Assembly (NCBI GenBank): GCA_021234155.1
Contig: JAJEKV010000058.1
Location: 881,814-945,813, forward strand
DNA: 64,000 bases
Reading direction: 5' to 3'
From: Isoetes taiwanensis
Taxonomy: Eukaryota > Streptophyta > Lycopodiopsida > Isoetales > Isoetaceae
How positions within the stretch are numbered: position 1 is the first letter of the stretch; each line of letters opens with the position of its first letter. Shown here one piece after another: positions 1 to 9,500 of the stretch. Position numbers and translations under genes: made by a program. The notes under the pieces were generated by a model that worked only from the letters and a program-made list of their open reading frames with translations, was not told the origin of the DNA and made no database searches.

Positions 1-1245
1 TACCATCAGCCTCCTTGATGAAAAGTATTTTATGAATACAACACAGTGTGTGGATATTTTCTAACAAAGGAAACATATTCCAGTGGAAAAAGTGTAAATG
101 TGAGCCTATGGGGAGATCTTGCTGTGAATGAAGGAGAGAAGCTGTCGCAAATGTTGTGTGACATCCCAATAGTAATATTGACTCGTGTTCGAGCTAGCAA
201 ATTTCGACGTTCTACTAATACTATTGATTGAATTAAATTGCTGATTGAAACTGCTGATTAGATAGTGTCTTACGCAGGTGTCTCTTTGTCAACAACAAAT
301 AAAACAATGATGGAATTAAATCCAAACACTGTTCACGCTACTGCCTTACGTACATGGTATGGGTTACGTGACTTCCCTTTAAATATTGTAGCATGCTAAT
401 TCAATCACACTAAAGGTATGAGCAAGAGGGATGTGTGTACAACGACGCCAGCAGGTACATTGCATGATCGTGCATTTGTATCAGACATATTACAACCTTC
501 TGTTGGGGATGGGCAGATAGGTTGTTAGTATGAGGTATCTTGATTCCTTGCTTTTCGCAGTCGCTTATTCTAAGCTGCTTCTTGTGAAGATTGAGTACTT
601 CAATGTTCGCGCGTGCATAACGTTTATTGATCCAAACCAGCCAATGTGGTATGAGGCATGTGTAAGATGCAGTAAGAAGGTAAGTGTTTGAGAATCAGAA
701 TTTTGGTGTGAGAAATGTGGGGCTGACTCTTGAACCATTAAAGAGGTGAGAGAGATCTGATTTACCAATTGCTTTGAATGAATGTGTGATGTCATTGTTA
801 TGATCAGGTATATATTCCATGCAACGTTGGGAGATGCAACAGGAGAAATTGTAGTTACTATCTTCAATAATGAAGGAGAACAAATCTTAGGGCGGACGCA
901 AATGAGATGTCAAAAATCGGGGATAATGTAAGATAAGATTGGGGTGAGATTCTCACGATGATTTTGTGATAGAAATTAACAAGGTTATCGATTGCGGAGA
1001 ATAATCAACAAGAATATTATTCTCTCTTTATGGAGCACCTTTGGATTAGCAAAATATTCCGACTAAGCATAATTCAGACAGAATACAATGGATTCAAGAG
1101 TCACAGAGTTGTGGTTCGTGAAGTCACAGCTATAGATTGGGAAGCTGAATCTGAGGTTGTCATAGACGGAATAAAGAGGTCTAAAATGAGATTTGGAGGA
1201 GAGTTTAATCAGTTCAGCTTCGAATCTCCAGTGGACAACGTATAG
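1..1245 (+). pseudogene. Replication protein A 70-kDa subunit-like relic (RPA1/RPA70), left end outside window
   Basis: RPA70 is the large subunit of the eukaryotic single-strand DNA-binding complex; plant Helitron transposons also carry relatives. Visible blocks follow the RPA70 order. The end of OB fold B contains VNVSLWGDLA and VILTRVRASKF (about 85-208). Then comes VSLSTTNKT...ELNP...LRTWYGL (278-365), a TLHDRAFVSDI segment (about 460-490), and the C-terminal zinc-ribbon domain with YEACVRCSKKV and FWCEKCGADS (about 650-735), a CX2C...CX2C pattern. DATGEIVVTIFNNEGEQILG follows (about 830-890), then the last helix/strand block around 1030-1200. A 69-nt intron at 209-277 joins two blocks in frame. 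Other blocks are separated by in-frame stops or shifts, so it is a decayed gene or one with miscalled bases. Whether it was a host gene or Helitron cargo cannot be told; no Helitron ends were identified. Confidence 0.75.
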
Positions 1246-2798
1246 TTATCGTTTGCATAAAGGAGTTGCAGCTCTGCTGTGGTCGATCTAAGTAAGTAGT
1301 TAATTTGAAATTGATATTATGTCATCTATTAGAAACTTTGACTTTTTGTTGTGAAGTTGTCTTTGTGTTTGGGATTTTGTTCTCAAACTCTATGTGTTTT
1401 CTTTATGAAGCTGCTTCCATGGTAGACAGTAGATTTTGGTTAATTAGTAATAGCGAGAGGTACTTATATGAAGTGATTTGGATGATAATATTCCAGTCTG
1501 TATCCATGATTAAACTTACGCGTGAAACTTATTGCTAATATTTGTTACTGAAATGATGTTTAACAAGTGATAAATCTATTGATGGCATGACAACTGGTAA
1601 ATTTAGTGGTGGTATTTGTCAACGAAGTGATGTGTATGATAACGTGTTTGAGAAAAAGACTGGTAAGTTATAGGTTAGTTTTAGACGACCTGTGCGAGAT
1701 TACTGGTATGCTTGAATAGTGAAACAATAGTGAGAAAGATCATGGTGCCAAATTTTTAGGGTTTAAGTGGTGATGTCATTCACCACATAATTCATCACAT
1801 GCACCACATGTCACAACATGATTCACCACATGTATGATGTGTCACCATATGATTGACCACATTAGTACACCTTGCAACAAACATATCAGGCGTCACATGG
1901 AATAACTAATACCTTCAAATTTACGAATTTATCTTCCACAGATTAAAAATTGTGGTCTCTTTTGTGTATTGCCTTCATTTTAGAGAATAGACGTTTGAAT
2001 CCATATCCCAAGTTGGCTTCTTCTATGGAGATATTTGGTGTCTGACTCAGTCAAATAAACACATATGTTGTTTAAATCGTCGTTTCTCATACGCGAAACT
2101 AAAAAAAATAAAAAAAAGAAACATTTCTCTTTCTTTTTTCCCCCGCGTAAATGAAACTTTGAGTTTCGCTTACGCGAAAAAAGTTTCGTCTAAGCGAGAC
2201 TGAAGGTTTCGCTTATGCGGAAAACAAAAAAAAACAAATTTCTTTATTCTTTTCATTTATTTTTTTCCTCTTGATAGATAATTGAGAGATAATCTCATAC
2301 ATACATGTAGTTGACATAATTTATCAAATGTTCTAGTTCATCAACGCTGAGATCAATCTCATCTATTAGAACAATGTAATGTGTTGGTGTAGTTGTTCCC
2401 TACAGGTGGATGTATACTTATATTACTCATATCTGCTAGTGTCGTTCGTACTGCTCCATTTGCGAAATGGCGCTGTCGCGCCATTTACCTTTAAATGGCG
2501 CAGCTTCGCTGTGGTATTTACCTGTAAACGCCCCATTTTCCTTTGCCTGGTAGCTGAAAGGGGTAGGAAGCTGAATACAACAAGCTGTGGAGGCAACTGT
2601 TTTGTTCCAATACTTACTTCCGCCCTGGAAACCTTTGAAAGATGACGACCAAATGTTTTGAAAGTAAGTCTTCAATTATGGGGTATCAAGTGAGTAACCT
2701 TGGCATAAACTTCCAAAGCCACATTCGCCAGGTACTAAACATTTATATTACAACGAGGACTTATACACTAATTAACAACTTCAATGTCTGACAAAAAC
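1246..2798. other. Gene-free stretch with short repeats
   Basis: No recognisable gene. It holds a CACATG/CACCACAT-rich patch (about 1775-1860), A-rich tracts, iterated GTTTCGCTTACGCG-like words around 2080-2220, and a hairpin at 2465-2486. Open frames here look like chance. Confidence 0.5.
2465..2501. repeat. GC-rich hairpin AAATGGCGC / GCGCCATTT plus a third half-copy
   Basis: AAATGGCGC at 2465-2473 and its exact complement GCGCCATTT at 2478-2486 enclose the 4-base loop TGTC. AAATGGCGC recurs at 2493-2501. The design (AAAT plus GC-rich arms) resembles the AAATTGGGCG palindromes inside the neighbouring transposon, although the sequence differs. Confidence 0.7.
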
Positions 2799-2802
2799 AA
2801 TA
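2799..2802. repeat. Target-site duplication AATA, left, copy 1
   Basis: AATA directly precedes the AAGC terminus and recurs at 15434-15437 directly after GCTT. Confidence 0.75.
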
Positions 2803-2827
2803 AAGCATAATTTCATTAATTGTGGAC
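2803..2827 (+). repeat. Left terminal inverted repeat, copy 1
   Basis: Begins AAGCATAATTTCATTAATT and ends TGGAC. It pairs with 15409-15433 with mismatches at positions 6 and 20. Confidence 0.85.
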
Positions 2828-2944
2828 TTTGGCCGAGTCCATATGACTCCCAAATGTACCCGATTTTTTAGAAAATAAGGGTTTTATTTAGTAGAATGAT
2901 GCAAATTTTCGAAATGTGTGCAGGTAGGTGGGATGGCAGGCCTT

Positions 2945-2960
2945 GTATCTATAAAGCCCA
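2945..2960 (+). promoter_or_regulatory. TATA-like box upstream of orfA, copy 1
   Basis: TATCTATAAAGCCC lies about 120 bp upstream of the orfA ATG and about 145 bp inside the left end. In copy 2 the same place reads TATCTATTAAG, which is weaker. Confidence 0.45.
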
Positions 2961-3075
2961 AAAAGTGCCAACCGAGTTTGTGTCTCGCCCAAGCGCCTTC
3001 TGTAGACGTGGTCTCGCCACAGCAGCCGGCATTCGCAAATCTGCATAGTGTAGATTCATATTCGTGCCAGTCAGA

Positions 3076-3576
3076 ATGGTCCGAACCAGGCGCAGCTATG
3101 GATTCACAATGAGCGAAATGCAGTGCCATATCGCCGAGCCAATATTAGCTCATGCGAATCAGCTTCAGGTTGAGGTGCAGAACGAGATAAACCAAAATGG
3201 CACAGAAGAAATGAGAAGCCAACTCAGGAAGCTCATTCGTCGGGAGAGTTGATGAAGGATGGCGATGAGCGGATAACCTTAGCGGGGGTAGAGCTGGAAG
3301 GCTGCTTGATTTCCTTGAAACGCCATATTTACAGGCGGAAGCTCAAAGAGGTTGCTGAAAATGGAGGATGTTTGGCTGCACAACACTTTCCGGTCGTTGT
3401 TTAAGAAGCTTTACAAGAAGGAAAAGAGGCAGCGTGTGGCTTTGGTAACGAAACTCATCCTCAGCACTCCCTATCCGATGGCAGAATTGGATGACTGGCT
3501 GGATCTGTACTGCCGACAAGACATATCAGAGTTCCAACTGGGGGATCTAATTGCGGTGGAACTGGATATTGACTGA
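3076..3576 (+). CDS. orfA, copy 1: small basic protein of unknown function (frameshifted)
   Basis: Unrecognised protein of about 165 residues encoded next to the left end. The ATG at 3076 starts MVRTRRSYGF; a second ATG (MSEMQCH) is at 3109. The first frame runs to 3252 with a helical, polar segment (ILAHANQLQVEVQNEINQ). The reading then moves to another frame that carries RHIYRR, LHNTFRSLFKKLYKKEK and ends LSTPYPMAELDDWLDLY...QLGDLIAVELDID at 3576. Copy 2 keeps the same order of blocks but has its break in a different place, so the breaks are recent or are base-call errors. The protein is Lys/Arg-rich in the middle and acidic at the end. It could be a DNA-binding accessory protein, which is a guess. 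A TATA-like box lies upstream. Confidence 0.6.
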
Positions 3577-3783
3577 AACGTCCATGTTTAATATTATCTA
3601 TTATTATCTATTGTCTTTCTGTTCAACCAATGCTTTCGACGCATGTTGTTTAGTTGATATTATTATCTACGTAATCCATCGATGTACTCCATTCCTATGT
3701 GAATAGAATGTTTTTGTCTACATTGAGAACATCCCAATGACGTGCAATTTCTGAATAGTAATATCTTATTTCATGGAGGCCTC

Positions 3784-4090
3784 CTGAGGAAATTGGGCGC
3801 CCGTCCATTTTCTTTCGGGAATAGTCTCCTCCAGAAACTGGGCGGCCGCCGACTTTGCCCTTCAGATGGCCTGAAGGTAGTTTCATGAAGGCTTCCACTT
3901 TCAGGAAAATTGGGCGCCCGCCCACTTTCCTTCCAGAGGAAATTGGGCGCCCGCCCATTTTCTTTCGGGAATAGTCTCCTCCAGAAACTGGGCGGCCGCC
4001 GACTTTGCCCTTCAGATGGCCTGAAGGTAGTTTCATGAAGGCTTCCACTTTCAGGAAAATTGGAAGCCGCCCACTTTCCTTCTTCTTGCG
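3784..4090. repeat. 149-bp tandem repeat (two units) built on GC-rich palindromes, copy 1
   Basis: Units start at 3791 and 3940. Each holds two palindromes of the AAATTGGGCG / GGGCGGCCGCC type separated by a conserved spacer containing CTTTCGGGAATAGTCTCC. Copy 2 has only one such unit (about 28043-28225), so the number changes between copies. Read on the minus strand it gives GGRPIS/GGRPV repeats in an open frame, but this is a by-product of the repeat. Confidence 0.8.
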
Positions 4091-4241
4091 CAAAAGGAAA
4101 ACGAGAAAACGTAGATCAGAACCGAAGATAACAACTGAAACATAACAACAGAATCATGCACAACACAGTTACATCATCATATCATATAAAGTTATGAAAT
4201 ACATGAGTCATAGATTGTAATTATTGGTGATTCTATTAATC

Positions 4242-4439
4242 TCAAAAAGCCTCGCTCCCGAACCCACACAATATGGATAGTAACATGATACTCACGGGGA
4301 GTCTTTCTTTTCGACCAAGTAGCTATACCATACGACCGGGGATCGAGAGAGATCCCTTTCAACTCGCAGCATAAAGATCGTCATAGGTCATAAGGCAAGT
4401 AAGGGTGTCAACATGGGGCCCGTGAAGATGGCGAGACAT
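4242..4439 (-). CDS. orfF, copy 1: 65-residue protein of unknown function
   Basis: Starts at the ATG on 4439 and reads MSRHLHGPHVDTLTCLMTYDDL and onward to a stop at 4242. Copy 2 has the same 198-nt length and frame (28402-28599), with MSRRFPRSHLDTLTCLMTFDDL and SIMLLSILCGF near the end. Copy 1 has an in-frame TGA near the middle where copy 2 reads through. A consensus TATA box lies about 40 bp upstream in both copies. I do not recognise the protein. It may be only a first exon, since palindrome-rich DNA of the kind found in introns follows at 3784-4090. Confidence 0.5.
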
Positions 4440-4472
4440 GGCGGCGGAATGTCTTTGTGTCGTTGAATGCAG

Positions 4473-4484
4473 CTATATTTATAG
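4473..4484 (-). promoter_or_regulatory. TATA box of orfF, copy 1
   Basis: On the minus strand the sequence reads CTATAAATATAG, with the orfF ATG about 35-45 bp downstream. It is identical in copy 2 (28633-28644). Confidence 0.55.
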
Positions 4485-4583
4485 CCAAGGAATTATTGAT
4501 GACTAATTGTGGCGGCATTATTGGTTGTATATACGGTGTACATCCAATAATCTTTAAGCGTATAATACCTTCAATAATGATTG

Positions 4584-4598
4584 TGGGTATAAATATAT
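4584..4598 (+). promoter_or_regulatory. TATA-like box upstream of orfG, copy 1
   Basis: GGGTATAAATATATC occurs about 100 bp upstream of the orfG ATG. Copy 2 keeps GGCTATAAATATATC. Confidence 0.4.
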
Positions 4599-4686
4599 CT
4601 CAAACCAATTTTGACCATCAAATTTGGCCTTCGCCTAGCCATGTGGTCTCGGTCTCGGTCTCGAACGTGATTCCATCAACCGCAAG

Positions 4687-4918
4687 ATGAATCACGAAAA
4701 CTTCAAGCAAATCTTGAAATGCGAGAGATACCCATGGAAGACCGGATGACCACGATCGCTCTAAATCCTCGCCATTATCCTGATCCCTTCGACGCGTTAT
4801 CATCCATCCGATATGGAATAGAGAGCATCAAATGTACATGATAGAGAAGATCGCCGGGGTGCTCGGTGAAAATGACTCGAAGAGTCCCCTAAATGAACGC
4901 TTTGTCATCTTGTTGTAA
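4687..4918 (+). CDS. orfG, copy 1: small protein of unknown function (frameshifted)
   Basis: Conserved open segments after the ATG at 4687 (MNHENFK) include REIPMEDRMTTIALNPRHY and, in a shifted frame, GENDSKSPLNERF before a stop at about 4918. Copy 2 keeps the same peptide pieces (TTIALNPRHY, GENDSKSPLNER) in other frame combinations. About 77 residues are implied, with one net frame slip. No homology is recognised. The call rests only on conservation of peptide pieces between two copies, which could also reflect their recent common origin. Confidence 0.35.
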
Positions 4919-4992
4919 TCGATGTAATCATCTATGAGATAAAGTATTAGTACAACTTGTCTTCTATATGTGCAACTTGTCCAACATGTCCT

Positions 4993-5074
4993 CGTGGAAA
5001 TTGGGCGCCCTTTGCCCTTGAATGCTCATATCGAATGATGCGCGAAATTGGGTGGCAGCCCAATTTCAAGTGGG
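4993..5074. repeat. GC-rich palindromes before orfB, copy 1
   Basis: A half-palindrome AAATTGGGCGCCC lies at about 4998 and a near-complete palindrome AAATTGGGTGGCAGCCCAATTT at 5045-5067 (written as arms AAATTGGG / CCCAATTT around a short centre). Confidence 0.7.
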
Positions 5075-5151
5075 TCTGAGGTGTACCTTATACCGGTTAC
5101 CTGCTATGCGCTAGTATGTATGCCAATAATTGACATCAATAATTTCTCGCC

Positions 5152-5158
5152 TATAAAA
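5152..5158 (+). promoter_or_regulatory. TATA box (TATAAAA) of orfB, copy 1
   Basis: TATAAAA lies 31 bp upstream of the orfB ATG. Transcription from it would start almost at the ATG, giving a very short leader. It is conserved at 29317-29323 in copy 2. Confidence 0.55.
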
Positions 5159-5182
5159 GCAGCTCCACTGCATTCATCTCTA

Positions 5183-5423
5183 ATGGCTTCCTTGCCGGAT
5201 CGTCCGGAGAACATCCGATCCTTCAAGTGCTACTTGAGTTACAACGATATTTGCCAGTGCTATATGACTGGTGTTAGTCTTGATCCATGGCTCCAGTCCA
5301 AAGCGGATGGACTGCGGTAATTGCGGGGAAGCTCACCGTGTTGTGGTCCACCCGTATTGGCTTCCCGATCGCCAGATCTTTGAGTTGAATGGCATCGCCT
5401 TGGCGGCGTTGGACGACGAGTGA
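5183..5423 (+). CDS. orfB, copy 1: about 80-residue protein of unknown function (one frame slip)
   Basis: ATG at 5183 begins MASLPDRPENIRSFKCYLSY, continues with DICQCYMTGVSLDPWLQSK, then after one net frame slip near 5317 gives VVVHPYWLPDRQIFELNGIALAALDDE to a stop at 5421-5423. Copy 2 (29348-29588) has exactly the same length, start, stop and TATA box, with several local differences at CAG/CTG words. It is aromatic- and Cys-containing, has no signal peptide or membrane segment, and has no recognised homologue. It is divergent from orfF, sharing a roughly 740-bp intergenic space with orfG. Confidence 0.5.
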
Positions 5424-5605
5424 CTCTTTGTACACTCGGATATGTTAATGTACCTGACAAGGATATAATAATGTTGTAAGGATGTAATAAGCATAGTCAA
5501 TATTATATAATGTAACGTACCTGAGTAATTCCTGAGGGTCTGCTCTTTGATCTCCACTGTTTCTGCAGCTCCACTTCACTTCATGTTTGATGGCGCTTAC
5601 TCTGC

Positions 5606-5635
5606 CAGTAAATTGGGCGCCCGCCCAATTTACTG
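5606..5635. repeat. Perfect 14-bp-arm palindrome, copy 1
   Basis: Core arms AAATTGGGCG / CGCCCAATTT around CC are extended outward by complementary CAGT and ACTG. The variable outer bases are thus also paired. Confidence 0.85.
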
Positions 5636-5688
5636 CGGAGGATAGCGAAGTCAAATAAATTTAATAAAAGGCTATAGTTTCTAAGGGT

Positions 5689-5720
5689 TAACCAAATTCG
5701 GCGCCCGCCCAATTTGGTTA
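5689..5720. repeat. 15-bp-arm palindrome with different outer arms, copy 1
   Basis: Left arm TAACCAAATTCGGCG and right arm CGCCCAATTTGGTTA surround CC, with one mismatch. The outer bases (TAACC/GGTTA) differ from those of the 5606-5635 palindrome yet pair perfectly. Confidence 0.8.
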
Positions 5721-5837
5721 GCAAAGTAAACTAGAGAAATTTAAGACAAGGAAATGAGTGCAACGTTATCATTTCTGAAAAAGAAGTATGAACAATTGTT
5801 ATTAACATATTTCACGTATTTTCAAATCATAAGTCGC

Positions 5838-6509
5838 TCATTCGTCTGGAGGCACATCTTCCGAATGATCCCTACTGGGTTCTCCATGCTGGGGCTGAGG
5901 TTGTTGTGCTGCCTCTTTGATCAATTCCATTCTTTGCATAAAATCTTCGGGCCCCAGTTCCTCATTCTCATCATGTGCACCTTGATTGTCTTCTGTGTTC
6001 GCCACCTCTTCCTCTACATCTTGACTGCTCATCGTGTTGGGGACCACATCCTCTCCATCCTGATTGTCCCCTTCCTGTGTTTCCATGACAACGACAGAGT
6101 CAGGCTCCCTAGCAACCTCTTCCTCGAACTTTGAGGTCGCCTCAATCATGTCCTGAGTATTCACCAGTCCCGTCCCTGCCAGTGCGTTGATGTTGTTTTT
6201 TCTTCTCCTAAATAGTTCCAAATCCGGAGAGCCTAGGGCCGCTGCCCTTTTGAGCTGTACTTGAATCGCGCTCTTGTCCTGTCTCAGAACTGATTGCACT
6301 TCGTTTATGGTTGTAGACGAGAACGGACAAGGTGTCTCAGGGGCAGGAAGCTGAGGCTGGGGAGCACTTTTGGAAGTAGAGGCCTTCTTCTTTCCCTCTT
6401 TTATCTTACGTAGTGCCCCGAGCTCTTGATTTTTTCGTCTAACATGACATCGAGTTGCGAATATCTGTACAAGCTTAATTTCCAGCTTCTCGTGCGTCTC
6501 AAAAGACAA
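5838..6509 (-). CDS. orfC C-terminal exon, copy 1: open 223-codon acidic segment
   Basis: The longest clean frame of orfC. It begins with a Lys-rich stretch (KIKEGKKKASTSKSAPQPQL), then ELFRRRKNNINALAGTGLV, and ends in a strongly Glu/Asp/Gln-rich tail (EEEVAREPD, NTEDNQGAHDENEELGPEDF, AAQQPQPQHGEPS) with a stop at 5838. There is no ATG at its 5' end (a TTG lies there), and a TATA-like GGCTATAAAACA sits just upstream. It is either an exon of orfC or a separate gene starting downstream. The copy-2 counterpart (about 30670-30028) has the same blocks but several frame slips. Confidence 0.6.
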   Translation of the reverse strand: MSFETHEKLEIKLVQIFATRCHVRRKNQELGALRKIKEGKKKASTSKSAPQPQLPAPETPCPFSSTTINEVQSVLRQDKSAIQVQLKRAAALGSPDLELFRRRKNNINALAGTGLVNTQDMIEATSKFEEEVAREPDSVVVMETQEGDNQDGEDVVPNTMSSQDVEEEVANTEDNQGAHDENEELGPEDFMQRMELIKEAAQQPQPQHGEPSRDHSEDVPPDE

Positions 6510-9500
6510 TGTTTTATAGCCCTCGCTTTAATCCCGCTTCGGCTAAAAGCACCACCGAAAGAAGTCGAGAACGGTGGTAACCTTCCAAAGATCAACTTCT
6601 CAGATAGATAGGTGCCGCCCTACTTTCCAACCGATTACGCACCAATACTCCTCCCCACCTTTGCACCCTTTGTCGCACCAAAGTCGATACACCCAATAAA
6701 GCGCCGGGAAAACAAATGTTATAAACATTGATAGTCAACAAGCAAATTGGGCGGCCCAATTTAAAATGCATACCGCCGCACACACTCGTGATCAGGCAAA
6801 TTCTTTTCGATGTCCTGTTTTTCTCGTAAATGCTTGGGAAACTTAGCATATTGCTTTGGATGGTCGGAATTGGCGAAGCAAATATTTATTTCCTCAGATC
6901 GATGGCGTAGCCGCTGCGTCTCTGGCAACATACATTAGCAGGACAAGACATTGCAACTCTCGAACTCTAGAGGTAGTCGCAGCTACGCCGGGGGTCCCGG
7001 TAGGAACCAACCCAAACACGGCTGCCACCGCCTATTGTCTTCATGGCGGATAGGCACTCATTGAGGGCGGTGCGGGGTAATAAATATAGCTACCCAATAA
7101 AGCCTGCTGGTCCGTCATCGTCTTAGCTGGGTCAAGGAATTTTTCATAATCTTCCTTTGGCCATTTCTTCGTATATCTGAAGTCGCATCCAATGAAGCGG
7201 GCCGAAGTGTTTACCACGTCCACGCACAAACCTCCCGGACTAACGTGGAAACACTTGAAAGGTTTGCCACCCTCCTCAACCGGCCCTAGAAGATATTCGT
7301 CTACTTTGTCAGTAGGGGACTCCTAAAGCTTTCCTTCTCCATCTCTTTGCGTCCTTACGCCCCATCCACCGATGCTACTTGCGAACATAAGCATCAGATT
7401 CTCCGTGAATATGGGGTGAGCTTGTCTCAAGGCAGCCATGTCTTGAAAAGGAAGTTTCTTCACTTCCTTCATGTATCTGACAAGGGCCCGCTCCATTGTT
7501 CCAATCTTATTCAGCTCACCCCTCGACTTTCATAGTGCGTCTCCCAGTATAATCCTTGCTTCCCTTCAGGAATGTGGTGCCATCCTTGATCTCCTTCAGC
7601 AGCCTTTGCAGATCTAGAGGATGCATGGACTTTAATGGGCGACAGGAATTATTGGTGAAAAGTCTAAGCCTATCCTTCACCTCAATTTTTTCTCCCTTCT
7701 CGTCCTTCAACCGGTCTTCGTAGAATAACTGGGCAACTTCGGTGCACATATTCCACGACTCGTCGTCAAGATATACAAAGTAGTCGTAGTCACGCATAGT
7801 TGACTTCTTAATCGTTTGCGGCTTCTGACTTTCCAATCACCCATGACAAAGAAGGCACCGGATAAAGGCGATACACATCATCTTAATTTGCTTGCACTAG
7901 CTGACGCCAAATTGAAGCCCGCCAATTTCAGATCATCCGACACTCGGGTGAATTGGGCGCCCAATTTCCGAGCGTTTCAAATTGGGCGAGCGCCCTATTT
8001 GCAGCCGTTCCGGGAAATTGGGCGCCCCCAATTTGAAAAGAGTGCCAACAGGCTGAAATTGGGCGGGCGCCCAATTTCGAACTTGTGGATAGCAGGAACT
8101 AGTAATGGTGGTAGTGCACTTACGAATCACGCCCACCGGCGGTGCCAGCGTTTGCCCTTCTTAGGCTTCCCGTAGAATGCCCACTGGTTGCGAAGCTGCT
8201 GAATTTCTTCGAAAAATACTTCCTCGTGTATAGTCTTCTTTGTTATGTCATTATTCTCCTGGCTTACACGAACGTACTCGATTGCTGTGAGATTTCCTGC
8301 CAGGACTCGGCATTTCCTTTTGGCATAGAAAAGAATATCGGTTACGCTAAGTGCTTCCTTTTCGGGAGGCCATGCCAAAGCTTGTGTGACAGCGGTTGAG
8401 CAACCGTGGTCGTCGTATGGTTGCCATTAACAATCCGAAAGATTCTCGCATTTTGCGGATCCTCGACTTCTTCCACTTGATTGCTCGCCTGCAATGCGTG
8501 GATCGAGCGGCGCGACATCAGCGAGGGGAGGGTGCATCGATGGGCGATAAGCGATTAAGTAGAGAGTGTCCAAGTGCTCTGGACTTATGACCCTACAAGT
8601 CATATTTGCCGGGGCTTTATGCATCTTGAACACATCGACTTCAATCTCGAAGCCCACCCCCAGAGGGTAGATTCTCTCCCTGTGCTTGATGCTTGCTATG
8701 GCGCTTTGTGACAACTCATGTCTGCTCTCCTGAGTGACGTCGCCACCGATGGAGTGAACTTCACGATCTGCGGCTACTCTCCGGTTCTTCCGATGAAGAA
8801 GAAGACAAGGACTCCCTCTCCGAAGTTTTTGGGCTCTGTGATAACACGTCCCGCTTGCGCCTCTTCGACGGACCACCTAAATCTTTTCCCATGCGCTTAG
8901 GGGGTTCCTCTTCAGACGGCTGGTCCTCTTCTGCACTCGCATCGGGCGACCTTGATGTTCTCTTCATTCCACGAATATAAGTTTAGTGGCGGCTTTACGG
9001 TTGAATAGCCTTAGCGGTGTCCTCGCCTTCTTGATCTTTGTATCGGGCTCCATTTATTGCCCCCTGGCGCTTGTCTTTGTCTCACCTTTCTTGTATCTAG
9101 ACTTAAGCCACTTAGTGTCGGTACACTTTAGGTTGGTTTTTGCCCCGATACTCCGTGAGCGATTCTGCTTTCGACTGCTTACGCTTTGTGCTCTAATATC
9201 CACCGGTCGGCGGCATAGTAGCCATCCAAAATATCAGTTCTTGATTTGATGCCCGAAGCTCTAAACTTTCATATGAGTCCAGCCCCATCCTTTCCGGCGC
9301 AAGAATGTGGGAATTCCTTTATACTTATGCGCTCATCATACATGGCTCGTACTTAGATAGTGGAACTTTATAACGGACAAAAGTCCGATCTACGGTGTCT
9401 TCAACGTCGATTAGGAAGTCATCCATGTTCTCGGTGAGACCTCCATGTCGATGACGATACCGCCCGAATTCATTTTTCCCCGCCCCTATCTTGCCAAAGA

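Noticed and set aside
3695-4093. Open frame of 132 codons with GGRPI/GGRPV repeats on the minus strand.
   Set aside because: It is a reading of the 149-bp palindrome repeat. The same palindromes give open peptides (WAGAQF, KLGRPI) in every frame and on both strands.
5754-6134. 126-codon plus-strand frame with hydrophobic stretches.
   Set aside because: It is the shadow of the acidic orfC exon on the opposite strand; Glu/Asp codons read backward as Phe/Leu/Ile.
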